Assembly (NCBI GenBank): GCA_025728475.1
Contig: JAOBJN010000002.1
Location: forward strand, 1 to 64,000
Direction: 5' to 3'
DNA from: Candidatus Lightella neohaematopini
GTDB lineage: Bacteria > Pseudomonadota > Gammaproteobacteria > Enterobacterales > Enterobacteriaceae
Length of the DNA: 64,000 nt
Shown: in pieces, positions 42,869-54,652 of the stretch
Numbering within the stretch: position 1 is the stretch's first letter
Layout of the letters: each line of letters opens with the position of its first letter
The notes under the pieces: model-generated
The model's input: the letters and a program-made list of their open reading frames with translations, nothing else
Databases searched by the model: none
Told to the model about the DNA's origin: nothing
Translations under genes and position numbers: made by a program

Positions 42869-43607
42869 TAACTATATTTGGTTAGTATTAAGTGGTAATA
42901 ATTGTTTAGTGATTGATCCTAATAACGAACCATTAATTACTAAATTTTTAAGATTTTATAAATTACATCTAGTAGCAATTTTAATTACTCATAATCATGA
43001 TGATCATACTTCTGGAGTAAGTACATTAAAAAATATTTATCAGGTACCAGTATATGGCCCAAAAGAAACTAACTATCTTAATAGTTATACTATAAAAAAT
43101 AACAACGTTATTGATGTATTACAATGTAAATTCACTGTATTATCATTACCTGGTCATACCAAATATCATGTTGGATATTATCATTATCCATGGTTATTTT
43201 GTGGTGATACGTTATTTTCCGCTGGTTGTGGTAGAATATTTAATAGTTCTATAGAAAGTATGTTTAATTCATTAAATAAAATTAATAAACTACCAAGTAA
43301 TACTATAATATTTCCTAGTCATGAATACACTATAAAAAATTTAGACTTTATTATTACTAATAATATAACATTGTTAAATAATATGTTTATAATAAAATAT
43401 TATAGAAAAATGATTAAACATATGCTTTTAAATAAAGTACCAAGTTTACCTACCTCTTTATATTTAGAAAGGATAATTAATCCGTTTATACAATGTACTA
43501 ATAGTTTTTATTATAGAAATAAACTTATTAAGTTACCTAAAAATATGAATAATTTTGATTACTTTAAATTTTTACGTAACAAAAAAGATGTTTTTAAACA
43601 GGGATGA
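42834..43607 (+). CDS. gloB: Hydroxyacylglutathione hydrolase (glyoxalase II)
   Basis: GloB hydrolyses S-lactoylglutathione to lactate in methylglyoxal detoxification. The 257-residue metallo-beta-lactamase-fold protein (E. coli 251) has HNHDDH with His53, His55, Asp57 and His58. GHTKYHVG, FCGDTLFSAGCGR and HEYT give the other metal ligands. It starts inside the 3' end of rnhA. Its last nine bases overlap the 3' end of tRNA-Trp on the opposite strand. Confidence 0.93.
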   Translation: MLKIIAIRTLIDNYIWLVLSGNNCLVIDPNNEPLITKFLRFYKLHLVAILITHNHDDHTSGVSTLKNIYQVPVYGPKETNYLNSYTIKNNNVIDVLQCKFTVLSLPGHTKYHVGYYHYPWLFCGDTLFSAGCGRIFNSSIESMFNSLNKINKLPSNTIIFPSHEYTIKNLDFIITNNITLLNNMFIIKYYRKMIKHMLLNKVPSLPTSLYLERIINPFIQCTNSFYYRNKLIKLPKNMNNFDYFKFLRNKKDVFKQG

Positions 43608-43671
43608 GGAGATTCGAACTCCTAGCATTCAGTTTTGGAGACTGATATTCTACCATTTGAACTACATCCCT
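43599..43671 (-). tRNA. trpT: tRNA-Trp (CCA anticodon)
   Basis: The acceptor AGGGATG pairs perfectly with CATCCCT. The loop CTCCAAA gives CCA, and the discriminator is G. In E. coli, tRNA-Asp and tRNA-Trp lie together at the distal end of rrnC. Here they follow tRNA-Ala directly. Its 3' end overlaps the gloB stop. CCA is not encoded. Confidence 0.95.
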
Positions 43672-43703
43672 ATTTTCTATATTAATTTAATAATAAACAA
43701 ACA

Positions 43704-43777
43704 CGGTGCGGACGGGACTTGAACCCGTGACCCCCGGCGTGACAGGCCGATGTTCTAACCAACTGAACTACCGCACC
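43704..43777 (-). tRNA. aspT: tRNA-Asp (GTC anticodon)
   Basis: The acceptor GGTGCGG pairs with CCGCACC. The loop CTGTCAC gives GTC, and the discriminator is G, an Asp identity base. It lies 15 bases from tRNA-Ala, with no 23S or 5S gene in between. In E. coli rrnC and rrnH, tRNA-Asp follows the 5S gene. Confidence 0.95.
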
Positions 43778-43792
43778 AACTACTTAAAATTG

Positions 43793-43865
43793 TGGAGCTA
43801 AGCGGATTTGAACCGCTGACCTTCTGTGTGCAAAACAGACGCTCTACCAACTAAGCTATAGCCCC
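43793..43865 (-). tRNA. alaT: tRNA-Ala (TGC anticodon)
   Basis: The acceptor GGGGCTA pairs with TAGCTCC. The anticodon is TGC and the body matches the rRNA-operon tRNA-Ala of E. coli. The G-T pair at 3-70, the Ala identity element, is present. It lies 10 bases after tRNA-Ile in the 16S transcript. Confidence 0.95.
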
Positions 43866-43875
43866 AATTATTTTT

Positions 43876-43950
43876 TAGGCTTGAGTGGACTTGAACCACT
43901 GACCTCACCCTTATCAGGGGTGTGCTCTAACCAAACTGAGCTACAAGCCT
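43876..43950 (-). tRNA. ileT: tRNA-Ile (GAT anticodon)
   Basis: The acceptor AGGCTTG pairs with CAAGCCT. The stem CACCC-CTGATAA-GGGTG gives anticodon GAT. The body is almost identical to the spacer tRNA-Ile of E. coli rRNA operons. It lies 63 bases after the 16S 3' end. Confidence 0.96.
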
Positions 43951-44013
43951 ATATTTATATAATAATTTATGTAGACACTCAAGGTGTATACTTATTATTA
44001 TTTACTTAATAAG

Positions 44014-45588
<1,575 letters not shown>

Positions 45589-45700
45589 TAAGACAGTAAC
45601 ATAAAACATACTTTAATAAGTAATTAACTTACATTATATATTTTAATATTACTATCTAAATAGTACTACTATTAATTTTTGAGTGCCTACACAATTTACT

Positions 45701-45711
45701 GTTAAAGAACA
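45701..45711 (-). promoter_or_regulatory. rRNA leader boxA antitermination site
   Basis: The minus strand reads TGTTCTTTAAC, one base different from the E. coli rrn boxA TGCTCTTTAAC. A TGTGTAGGCACT segment follows, like the E. coli leader (TGTGTGGGCACT). In E. coli this RNA element recruits NusB-S10 so that polymerase resists Rho on rRNA operons. Confidence 0.85.
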
Positions 45712-45727
45712 ATTAATGTAAATAAAA

Positions 45728-45755
45728 AGCGTACACTGTTTTTTCATTATGTCAA
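45728..45755 (-). promoter_or_regulatory. 16S rRNA operon promoter
   Basis: On the minus strand, TTGACA (45750-45755) is followed after 16 bases by TACGCT (45728-45733). Upstream lies an A/T-rich stretch that could act as an UP element. The -35 box is perfect and the -10 box is weak. Most of it falls in the 54-bp repeat that also occurs at 1-54. The start point is inferred to lie shortly after 45728. Confidence 0.75.
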
Positions 45756-45783
45756 GTTGATTTATTGTAAAAAAATTATGGTT
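45730..45783. repeat. 54-bp exact direct repeat (right copy)
   Basis: Identical to bases 1-54 and in the same orientation. It covers the -35 box, the spacer and part of the -10 box of the 16S promoter, together with the AT-rich upstream part. The identity breaks off at 45784 (A here, T at 55). Such perfect identity in a fast-drifting AT-rich genome suggests recent duplication or ongoing gene conversion between rRNA loci. Confidence 0.95.
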
Positions 45784-45865
45784 ATAGCTTTATTTAAATT
45801 GAAATACTGATGTTATCAGGATAGTATTAATACTTTTATTTATTAATTAATAATTATTTAATATT

Positions 45866-47503
45866 ATGCGTGTTAGTAAATACCCAATTTTTACAAGTAA
45901 AAATGTTTTTTCTAATATAGAAAGTACTAGTTACAAGTTAATGTTACGTTCAGGTATGATTCGTAAATCATCTAAAGGAATTTATATTTGGTTACCTATT
46001 GGTGTACGTGTTCTAAATAAAGTAGTAAATCTTATTAAAAGATATATGAATAGTATAGGTGCTATAGAATTAATAATGCCAGTAATGCAACCAGAATATT
46101 TATGGAAAAAAAGTGGTAGACTAAAAATTAATAATTCGGAAATTATGTCTATTATTGATCGTAAACAAGAAAAATATATTTTAGGACCAACTAATGAGGA
46201 AGTAATACTAAATTTAGTTAATAATGAAATTCATTCTTGTAAAGATTTACCAATAATTTTTTATCAAATACAATATAAATTCCGTGATGAAATTAGACCA
46301 TGTTTTGGAGTAATACGTTCCAGAGAATTTATTATGAAAGATGCTTATTCATTTCATTCTAGTAAATTTTCATTACAAAAAACGTACAATAAAATTTTTC
46401 ATTTATATAAAAAAATATTTAATTGTATGAAAGTTAATTTTTCTGTCATTCAAGCAGACACTGGATTTATCGGAGGAGATATATCTCATGAATTTTATGC
46501 TAGAAAAACTAATAATTATAGTGAAATTAAAAATTATAAAGAATTAAAATTAGTAAAGATATCAAATATTCATTCTATAGAAGAATTATCAAATAAATTA
46601 AACATATCTATAAAAAAGATAGTTAAAGTAATTATTATACGAAATAATAATTTATTACAATATAATAGTTCACTATTAGCTTTAGTTATTAGAGCAGATA
46701 AAGAATTAAATTTTTTTTATGTTAGCAAAATATTAAACTTAAAATTACCAATTGAATTAGCTACTGAAAACGATATTAAAAATATATTAAAAATTAATAA
46801 TAGTATTATTGGAGTATTAAATTTATCAGTACCAATAATTATTGATTATGATGTTGCTAATATGAAAAATTTTGTTACTAGTAATAATATATTTGAAGAA
46901 TATTTAATAAATGTTAATTGGGGTAAAGATTTACCTTTACCTGAGATAAAAAATTTATATGATGATAAAAGTATTAGTTTTACTAGCAAAACTAAAAATA
47001 ATGCAATAGAAATTGCACATATTTTTCAACTAGGAACAAAATATTCTCACCCTATGAAAGCTTATGTAAAAAAAGTTGATAATAAAACAGAATTAATTAT
47101 GGGATGTTATGGTATAGGAGTAACAAGATTAATTGCAGCTATTATTGAACAAAACAATGATCAATATGGTATAAAATGGCCACCTATTATTGCTCCATTT
47201 AACGTAGCTTTATTACCAATTAATTTCTGTTCCTCAATAGAGGTAAAAAATAAAACGGAATATATTTATAAAAAATTACTGTATTATAATATAGATACTC
47301 TTCTTTATGATCGTAAAGAATATTTTGGTGTTATGTTACATAATATAGAATTAATTGGTATACCTAATATACTAATTATTAGCGAAAGTAATTTAAATAA
47401 AGGAATAATAGAGTATAAAGACCGTATTAATAATACTGTTACTTTAGTTAATAGTAATAATATAATACAATTTTTATTAAAAAAAATAAATGATTTAATT
47501 TAA
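45866..47503 (+). CDS. proS: Prolyl-tRNA synthetase
   Basis: ProS charges tRNA-Pro. The 545-residue class II enzyme (E. coli 572) has motif 2 in KFRDEIRPCFGVIRSREFI and motif 3 in GCYGIGVTRLIAA. The inserted editing domain that hydrolyses Ala-tRNA-Pro is present between them, though about 25 residues shorter overall. It is divergent from the 16S gene. Its stop overlaps the stop of tilS. Confidence 0.96.
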   Translation: MRVSKYPIFTSKNVFSNIESTSYKLMLRSGMIRKSSKGIYIWLPIGVRVLNKVVNLIKRYMNSIGAIELIMPVMQPEYLWKKSGRLKINNSEIMSIIDRKQEKYILGPTNEEVILNLVNNEIHSCKDLPIIFYQIQYKFRDEIRPCFGVIRSREFIMKDAYSFHSSKFSLQKTYNKIFHLYKKIFNCMKVNFSVIQADTGFIGGDISHEFYARKTNNYSEIKNYKELKLVKISNIHSIEELSNKLNISIKKIVKVIIIRNNNLLQYNSSLLALVIRADKELNFFYVSKILNLKLPIELATENDIKNILKINNSIIGVLNLSVPIIIDYDVANMKNFVTSNNIFEEYLINVNWGKDLPLPEIKNLYDDKSISFTSKTKNNAIEIAHIFQLGTKYSHPMKAYVKKVDNKTELIMGCYGIGVTRLIAAIIEQNNDQYGIKWPPIIAPFNVALLPINFCSSIEVKNKTEYIYKKLLYYNIDTLLYDRKEYFGVMLHNIELIGIPNILIISESNLNKGIIEYKDRINNTVTLVNSNNIIQFLLKKINDLI

Positions 47504-48879
47504 CAAAGATATTTATTTTTGTTAAACCAATATAAATACCAATGATTACTATTAATTGGTGTGCCATGTATAGTAACAAAATATCCTATAGCTGTAATTA
47601 ATTTGTTATTATAGAATAGTATGGGTATAACTTTTCTTTGCCATGGAGGTACTGATAATATTTTCCAAATTTTTTTTAAAGTAATATGATGTTTAGCATG
47701 TACTAACTTTACTAATGTTTTACTTTTTATATTAAAACGTATTGATACAATATCCGTTATATTTGGTGCTTTTATAACAGATATTAGTTTTTTATTGTTT
47801 ATATTATTTATTGTTAATAATAAAATTTCTCCTAAATTTAGAGGTAATAAAATTCTTTTATAATTGTTAGTTGACGTAAATATAATAGTTTTACTACAAA
47901 AATCTTTATATCGATTATTAAATTTATGTACATATAAACGATTTTTAAACTTTTGTATTATAAAACCACTTATATAAAATCTAGCTAACGAGTCATTTCT
48001 ACTTAAAACTACTTCATTCCATATTATATTTAATTTTTTATAAGAACATGATATAAAAATTTTTTTTATTAACCAAAAACGTAAAATAGCTAAACAATAA
48101 ACTATATTCATCCCAATCATATTGTCTACTATTAATGATTTATCATGAAACATCATAGTACAAACTATTTTATTTAATAACATGTTAATTAATTGTTCTT
48201 GATTAGCACATAAATAAGTACTTAAACTAACATTTTGACAAAAATTATTCCATCTTTTTTGTAATAAAGGTATAATGCTACTTCTTAAAAAATTACGATC
48301 CAATGAATTATCATAATTACTATCATCATTTACCCAATTTAATTTATTTTTGTTAGCATAAGATAACAACATTGTTTTTGAACAATTCAATAAAGGTCTT
48401 AATAATCTACTGTGATAAAATGGTTGATCTATTGGCATTGCTGATAGACCTCTAGGACCGCTACCTCTTTTTAATGCCAAAAAAAATGTTTCTACTTGAT
48501 CATTTTGATGATGTGCAGTAACTAACACTTCATTATATCTTATAATTTTTAATAATTTTTTATACCTTTGATTACGTGCGTTTTGTTCAAAGTTACCTTT
48601 ATTAATTTTAATAACATCATACATAAATGATACATCACGTTGTTTACATTCGTAAATACAATGATGCAACCATTGATTAGAAGACAGGTTATTTTGTTGA
48701 TGATCAATATAACACGCTCTTAAGAATATATTATTATATTTATTACGCAATATTGTAATTATATCTAACAAAACCATAGAGTCTAAACCACCACTAAAAG
48801 CTAATAATAAATGACTATATGGATGAATAAATTTCATTACTTGTTGTTGTAAGTATTTTGTGTAGTCTTTATTAACCAC
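47500..48879 (-). CDS. tilS: tRNA(Ile)-lysidine synthase
   Basis: TilS converts C34 of tRNA-Ile(CAT), encoded at 28794-28868, to lysidine so that it reads AUA. The PP-loop SGGLDS is at 29-34. The C-terminal domain with KHHITLKKIWKILSVPPWQR near 400 recognises the acceptor stem. The 459-residue length exceeds that of E. coli TilS (432). It lies five bases after accA and overlaps proS by four bases in convergent orientation. Confidence 0.95.
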   Translation of the reverse strand: MVNKDYTKYLQQQVMKFIHPYSHLLLAFSGGLDSMVLLDIITILRNKYNNIFLRACYIDHQQNNLSSNQWLHHCIYECKQRDVSFMYDVIKINKGNFEQNARNQRYKKLLKIIRYNEVLVTAHHQNDQVETFFLALKRGSGPRGLSAMPIDQPFYHSRLLRPLLNCSKTMLLSYANKNKLNWVNDDSNYDNSLDRNFLRSSIIPLLQKRWNNFCQNVSLSTYLCANQEQLINMLLNKIVCTMMFHDKSLIVDNMIGMNIVYCLAILRFWLIKKIFISCSYKKLNIIWNEVVLSRNDSLARFYISGFIIQKFKNRLYVHKFNNRYKDFCSKTIIFTSTNNYKRILLPLNLGEILLLTINNINNKKLISVIKAPNITDIVSIRFNIKSKTLVKLVHAKHHITLKKIWKILSVPPWQRKVIPILFYNNKLITAIGYFVTIHGTPINSNHWYLYWFNKNKYLC

Positions 48880-48884
48880 TTTAT

Positions 48885-49853
48885 TTACATGCTTAATTCA
48901 TAATTATAATTAATTAATTTATTATAACGATTTTTTAATAACTGTTTTTTACTTAAAAATTTTAGTTTGTTTAAATCTACTAATAATTGTTTTTTTATGC
49001 TCATTGCAGCTAAATGCAAATTCTTATGAGCTCCACCTAAAGGTTCACTAATAATATTATCAATTAATTTTAATTTTTTCAAATTTATTGCAGTTATATT
49101 CATTGATTTAATAGACGATAATATTTTGCTACTATCTTTCCATAATAATGCAGCGCATCCTTCTGGAGATATAACTGAATAGATACTATATTGTAACATA
49201 TTAATTTTATCACCTACTCCAATAGCTAAAGCACCTCCAGATCCACCCTCACCTATTATTATACATATTATTGGTACACTTAAATGAGACATTTCTAATA
49301 AATTTCTTGCTATTGCTTCTGCTTGTCCTCGTTCTTCAGCTTCTATACCAGGATAAGCTCCTGGAGTATCAATAAAAGTAATTATTGGAATATCAAAATT
49401 GTTAGCCATATGCATCAGTCTAAGAGCTTTTCGGTAACCTTCTGGTGATGGCATACCAAAATTACGTTTAATTTTATCTTTGATGCTACGACCTTTTTCA
49501 TGACCTATTATCATTACTGAATATGATTCTAAACGTGCAATACCTCCTACAATAGCTTTATCATCAGAAAACATGCGATCACCAGATAATTCATCAAAAT
49601 CAGTAAAGATAGTATTAATATAGTCTATAGTATGAGGTCTTAATGGATGTCTTGCTAATTGTATTATTTGCCATTTATTTAAATTAGAAAATATTTTATT
49701 AGTTAATTCAATACTTCTTTTTTTTAATTTATTAATTTTATTAGATAAATTAACATCATTTATTTTTATCTTACTATTATTAGTACTTAATAAATTAATC
49801 TTTTTTTCTAATTCTATAATTGGTTGTTCAAAATCAAGATATTCTAGATCCAT
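48885..49853 (-). CDS. accA: Acetyl-CoA carboxylase carboxyltransferase alpha subunit
   Basis: AccA is half of the carboxyltransferase that makes malonyl-CoA for fatty acids. The 322-residue protein (E. coli 319) has the crotonase-like core with [20 protein letters not shown] and [12 protein letters not shown], which forms the oxyanion holes. It follows dnaE by 30 bases, as in E. coli. Confidence 0.96.
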   Translation of the reverse strand: MDLEYLDFEQPIIELEKKINLLSTNNSKIKINDVNLSNKINKLKKRSIELTNKIFSNLNKWQIIQLARHPLRPHTIDYINTIFTDFDELSGDRMFSDDKAIVGGIARLESYSVMIIGHEKGRSIKDKIKRNFGMPSPEGYRKALRLMHMANNFDIPIITFIDTPGAYPGIEAEERGQAEAIARNLLEMSHLSVPIICIIIGEGGSGGALAIGVGDKINMLQYSIYSVISPEGCAALLWKDSSKILSSIKSMNITAINLKKLKLIDNIISEPLGGAHKNLHLAAMSIKKQLLVDLNKLKFLSKKQLLKNRYNKLINYNYELSM

Positions 49854-49883
49854 AATATTTTATACTTAAAATTATTAATGTTA

Positions 49884-52670
49884 TCATTCATCAATTACAT
49901 GCATAAACATATCAGTTTGATATTTCGAATAATCACCATATTGTTTAGATTTATTTATAATATTATTAATATAATCTTCACTAGATTTATTAGTTATTTT
50001 CAGTAAGCGAAACACATTAAATTTTATTAATTGTTTAATTATAGATCTATTAACTATTCTAGTATCAACACGGATACAAAAATCTAACAAATTTTTAAAT
50101 TTTCTTTGACTGCGTTTTTTAACAATTTCTTTAGCTATATTAAATCCTAAACCATTAATCATGCCTAAACCACATATAATAACATTGTTATAAACGTAAC
50201 AATGATATTGACTATAGTTAATTTCTGGTAACATAACTTTTATATTCATAAGAGCACATTCTTGAATTAAAATAGATATTTTTTTTTGATTATTTATATT
50301 AGTTGTCATTACAGATGATAAAAATTCTGCTGGATAATTAGCTTTTAACCATAATGTATAATAAGATAATAATGCATATGCAGTAGAATGAGATTTATTA
50401 AATCCATAGTGAACAAATTTTTCTAAAAAATAAAATATTTTAGTAGCTAATTGCTCATTAATATTATTTTTTTTAGCATTATTAATAAATAGTAACTTTT
50501 GTTTATCCATTTCTGTAAAATTTTTTTTACTAATTACTTGACGTAATATATCAGCATCAATAAAGCTATAACCAGCTAATACTTGTGCTATTTGTATAAC
50601 TTGCTCTTGATATAAAACAATACCATAAGTAGATTTTAAAATTGGTTTTAATGAATCATGTTGCCAATTAATATCAGGATAATAAATTTTTTCTATACCA
50701 TGTTTACGATTAATAAAATTATCTACCATACCAGATTGTAATGGTCCAGGACGAAATAAAGCTATTAATGCAATAATATCTTCAAAAGAGTCTGGTTTTA
50801 ATCTTTTTATTAAATCTTGCATACCTTTTGATTCTAACTGAAAAACTGCATTAGTATTTATTTTATTTAATAAAACAAAACTATTTTTATCATTTAACTT
50901 AATATTAGATAAATTAATATTACTTAATCCCAATTTTGTATTTTTTTTGTTAATCATACTAATGGTATGATTAATGATCGTTAAAGTTCTTAAGCCCAAA
51001 AAGTCAAATTTAACTAAACCAATTTTCACTATATCAGTTTTATCTAGTTGTATTGCTGCATAATTACTTTTATCATCAAAATACAATGGAGCAAAATTAA
51101 TGATTTTGCTTGGTGTAATAACAATTCCTCCGGCATGCCTACTAACATTACGGATTACTCCTTCTAATTTAAAAGCCATATTTAATATAATTTTTACATC
51201 TTCATTACTACTAAATAATTTTGCCAATTTAGGTTCAATTGAAATTGCTTTTTTTAAAGTTATACCAAAATCTACAGGAATTAGTCTAGCAATTTTATCT
51301 ACAAAATTATAATGATATCCAAGAACACGACCAACATCTCGAATAACTGCTTTAGCAGTTAAAGTACCAAAGGTAATAATTTGTGCTACATTATCTACAC
51401 CATATTTATTAACAACATAATTAATTACTAAATCTCGCTTTTCCATACAAAAATCAATATCTAAATCGGGCATAGATAATCTCTCTATATTTAAAAATCT
51501 TTCAAAGATTAAACCAAATAATAATGGATCTAATTCAGTAATATTTAGTGTATAAGCTACTAATGATCCAGCTCCAGATCCTCGTCCAGGACCAACAGGT
51601 ATGTTGTTACTTTTTGCCCAATTAATAAATTCTGATACTATTAAAAAATAATTGGTAAAACCAGTCTTAATAATAGTATTTAATTCTAAATTTAATCTTT
51701 GATAATAAGTAATCCACTTTTTATTTCTTATAGTTTTATTAGTAAAGTTGTTTTTTAATCTGTTTATTAATCCCTGTTTAGAAATTTTTATTAAATATTT
51801 TTCAGCAGTGTATTTTTTTGGTACATTAAACTTGGGTAATAAATATTTTCCTAATGTAATGGTTACATTACATCTTTTAGCTAACTCAACACTATTAATT
51901 AGTGATTCTGGTATATCATTAAATAATAAACACATTTCTTCTTCATTTTTCATATACTGTTCTTTGCTATAAGAAGTAGATAAATTTTTATTACTGTTTA
52001 CATAACTACCATTGCTAATAGCAACTCTAACTGTATGTGTTTCAAAATCATCTTTTTTTAAAAATCTAACATTATTAGTTGCTAATAATGGTAAGTCTTG
52101 GACTATAGATAAATTAATAACTTTATTTAAATACTCATTTTCTAGTTCAAAACCATTACGTGTAATTTCTAAATAGAAACTATTTTGAAAATAAGTTTTA
52201 TAAAATGAGATATAATAATTTAGTTTATTGTTTTGATTATATAATAAACATTGTCCTATATCACCAAATTGTGCTCCAGATAAAATAATTAACCCAGAAT
52301 TATGATATTTTAACCAATCACGATAAATGAAAACACTAGATGTATTTATTTTATATTTATGTGCTTTAGATATTAAATAAATTAAATTACTATAACCAAT
52401 ATTATTCATTACTAATATTGTAATTGCATATGACTGATAACTATTAGCACAATCTTTAATAATAAAATCAGCACCAATAATTGGTTTTATACCTAAATTA
52501 TAAGCAGTACTATAAAATTTAATTACACCATATAAATTGGTAAAATCGGTAATCGCTAATGCAGGCATATTAAATTTTACTGCTTGATTTACTAATTGAT
52601 TGATATTGGATAAACCATCTATTATAGAATACTCACTTCTTACATGTAAATGTATAAATTTAGGTAACAT
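49884..52670 (-). CDS. dnaE: DNA polymerase III alpha subunit, C-terminally shortened
   Basis: DnaE is the replicative polymerase. The 928-residue product has the PHP domain (HLHVRSEYSIIDG at the N-terminus), the catalytic aspartates in PDLDIDFC, and DFLGLRTLT. The helix-hairpin-helix region is present near 840-870. E. coli DnaE has 1160 residues. Similarity runs to the QADMFG-like segment (QTDMFMHVIDE) and then stops. The OB-fold that contacts single-stranded DNA and the extreme C-terminal tau-binding domain are therefore absent. accA begins 30 bases on, so no remnant is hidden downstream. Its epsilon partner dnaQ is in the window. Confidence 0.93.
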   Translation of the reverse strand: MLPKFIHLHVRSEYSIIDGLSNINQLVNQAVKFNMPALAITDFTNLYGVIKFYSTAYNLGIKPIIGADFIIKDCANSYQSYAITILVMNNIGYSNLIYLISKAHKYKINTSSVFIYRDWLKYHNSGLIILSGAQFGDIGQCLLYNQNNKLNYYISFYKTYFQNSFYLEITRNGFELENEYLNKVINLSIVQDLPLLATNNVRFLKKDDFETHTVRVAISNGSYVNSNKNLSTSYSKEQYMKNEEEMCLLFNDIPESLINSVELAKRCNVTITLGKYLLPKFNVPKKYTAEKYLIKISKQGLINRLKNNFTNKTIRNKKWITYYQRLNLELNTIIKTGFTNYFLIVSEFINWAKSNNIPVGPGRGSGAGSLVAYTLNITELDPLLFGLIFERFLNIERLSMPDLDIDFCMEKRDLVINYVVNKYGVDNVAQIITFGTLTAKAVIRDVGRVLGYHYNFVDKIARLIPVDFGITLKKAISIEPKLAKLFSSNEDVKIILNMAFKLEGVIRNVSRHAGGIVITPSKIINFAPLYFDDKSNYAAIQLDKTDIVKIGLVKFDFLGLRTLTIINHTISMINKKNTKLGLSNINLSNIKLNDKNSFVLLNKINTNAVFQLESKGMQDLIKRLKPDSFEDIIALIALFRPGPLQSGMVDNFINRKHGIEKIYYPDINWQHDSLKPILKSTYGIVLYQEQVIQIAQVLAGYSFIDADILRQVISKKNFTEMDKQKLLFINNAKKNNINEQLATKIFYFLEKFVHYGFNKSHSTAYALLSYYTLWLKANYPAEFLSSVMTTNINNQKKISILIQECALMNIKVMLPEINYSQYHCYVYNNVIICGLGMINGLGFNIAKEIVKKRSQRKFKNLLDFCIRVDTRIVNRSIIKQLIKFNVFRLLKITNKSSEDYINNIINKSKQYGDYSKYQTDMFMHVIDE

Positions 52671-52692
52671 AACAATTATAAACTATATCAAT

Positions 52693-53847
52693 TTAACATG
52701 AATTATTATTAATAGCTTGTAATACTATTTTTGTTACTTGCTCACTAGCATTAAAATTTATTTTTTTATGTAGGTCAACAAAAATATTCTTAATTTTACG
52801 TTGATAACATTTATCTAAAATAATTTTAATTATTGTAGATGCTAATAATTCTGGTTTAAGATTATCTTGTATATACTCATTAACTATGTATTTATTAGCT
52901 AGTAAATTAGGTAATGATATCCATTTAATACGAATTAATATTTTTGCAATAATAAAATCTAATAATGGGATACGATAACCAACTACCATTGGACATTTAG
53001 CTATCATACATTCTAATGTTGCTGTACCTGAAGCTAATAAAGCTACGTCAGAAGCTACCATAATTTGGTATGCTGGATAATTTACTATCTTTATATTAAT
53101 ATTAGGAATAATACTATTTTTAATTCTAGTAAATTGATTAATACGATCTTGATTATTTAATGGTACAATAATAATTAAATTAGGGAAAATATTTTTTAAA
53201 ATTAATATACATTTAAGAAAACTAACACTAATCATATCTATTTCTATTTTACGACTACCTGGTAACATTACTAAACATAAACTATTATTATCTATATTTA
53301 ATTTTTTTCTCATTAAAATTTTATTTGGATAAAGTGGCAAATTTTCTGCTATAGGATGACCAACAAATTTATAACTAACATTATAGTATTTATAAAATTT
53401 TTTTTCAAATGGAAATGTAATAAACACATTATTAGTAGCGTATTTTAACTTTTTGATTCTTTTTTTACGCCAAGCCCAAATTGATGGGCTAACATAATGA
53501 ATAGTATAAATACCACATTTTTTTAACTTAGTTTCCAAGAAAATATTAATTTCTGGACTATCTATACCAATAAAAACACTAATGTTAGCATTTATTAATT
53601 TGTTTAAAATATTATATTTAATAAATCTAATTTTTGATAAATGGGGTATTACATTGGTAATACCAAATAACATAAATTCATTGATATCAAACCAAGTTCT
53701 CATTCCTTCCAATTGCATTAATGGTCCAGCAACACCAACGAAATTAACATTCCACAAATATTTTTTTATATTTTTTATTAATTTAGCACCTATTAAATCA
53801 CCAGAAAATTCACCAACTACTAAACCAATATTAACTAATTTAGTCAT
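52693..53847 (-). CDS. lpxB: Lipid-A-disaccharide synthase
   Basis: LpxB joins UDP-diacylglucosamine and lipid X to make the lipid A disaccharide. The 384-residue GT-B glycosyltransferase (E. coli 382) opens with NIGLVVGEFSGDLIGAKLI. It has SPSIWAWRKKRIKK near 125, MLPGSRKIEI near 195 and SGTATLECMIAKCPMVVGY near 275. It follows lpxA by nine bases in the lpxD-fabZ-lpxA-lpxB unit. Confidence 0.95.
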   Translation of the reverse strand: MTKLVNIGLVVGEFSGDLIGAKLIKNIKKYLWNVNFVGVAGPLMQLEGMRTWFDINEFMLFGITNVIPHLSKIRFIKYNILNKLINANISVFIGIDSPEINIFLETKLKKCGIYTIHYVSPSIWAWRKKRIKKLKYATNNVFITFPFEKKFYKYYNVSYKFVGHPIAENLPLYPNKILMRKKLNIDNNSLCLVMLPGSRKIEIDMISVSFLKCILILKNIFPNLIIIVPLNNQDRINQFTRIKNSIIPNINIKIVNYPAYQIMVASDVALLASGTATLECMIAKCPMVVGYRIPLLDFIIAKILIRIKWISLPNLLANKYIVNEYIQDNLKPELLASTIIKIILDKCYQRKIKNIFVDLHKKINFNASEQVTKIVLQAINNNSC

Positions 53848-53856
53848 AATATAATA

Positions 53857-54645
53857 CTAACGAATAATACCCCTTTTTGAACGAGATAAAAAATCTAAAA
53901 AAATAGTTATTATTGGATTATGTTTTGCTAATTTAGTTAATTCTAATTTAGCTTTTTTTATGGTATTGCCATTTCTATATATAATTTTATATGCTGTGTT
54001 AATAGCGTGTAACTCATAATTAGCAAAACCATATTTTTTTAAACCTTTTGTATTTAAACCAAAAGGAATAGCATGATTACCATGAGCTATAATACAAGGT
54101 GGTACATCTTGTGCCACTCCAGAACAACCACCAATCATAACATAAGCTCCAATAATACAAAATTGATGTATTGCTGTCATTCCACCAATAACAGCATAAT
54201 CATCAATTGATACATGTCCACCTAAAGTAGCATTATTAGCCATAATACAGTGATTACCAATAATACAATCATGAGCAATATGAGTATTACCCATTAATAA
54301 ATTATCATTACCAATTTTAGTTACTTTCCTACCCTGCCTAGTACCTCTATGAATAGTAACATTTTCTCTAATCATATTACGATCACCAATTTCCACTCTA
54401 GTAGGTTCACTATTATACTTTAAATCTTGATTTACTTCTCCCAAAATAGCAAAAGCATAAATTTTATTGTCTTCACCAATACTTGTTATACCATTTACTA
54501 CAACATGCGACTTTAATTTAGTTCTTGCTCCTATACATACTTGTGATCCTATAAAACAAAATGGACCAATATATACATCAGCATGGATAACAGCTCCTTT
54601 TTCAACAATAGAACTAGGATGTATAAAAGAAGACTGATCAATCAT
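53857..54645 (-). CDS. lpxA: UDP-N-acetylglucosamine O-acyltransferase
   Basis: LpxA starts lipid A synthesis by adding a hydroxyacyl chain to UDP-GlcNAc. The start at 54645 ([12 protein letters not shown]) gives 262 residues, the E. coli length. The frame also runs up to 54675, but that would overlap fabZ. The protein is a left-handed parallel beta-helix of hexapeptide repeats with the catalytic His in NTHIAHDC near 125. The C-terminal helices end in SRSKRGIIR. Confidence 0.96.
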   Translation of the reverse strand: MIDQSSFIHPSSIVEKGAVIHADVYIGPFCFIGSQVCIGARTKLKSHVVVNGITSIGEDNKIYAFAILGEVNQDLKYNSEPTRVEIGDRNMIRENVTIHRGTRQGRKVTKIGNDNLLMGNTHIAHDCIIGNHCIMANNATLGGHVSIDDYAVIGGMTAIHQFCIIGAYVMIGGCSGVAQDVPPCIIAHGNHAIPFGLNTKGLKKYGFANYELHAINTAYKIIYRNGNTIKKAKLELTKLAKHNPIITIFLDFLSRSKRGIIR

Positions 54646-54652
54646 TTTATTT

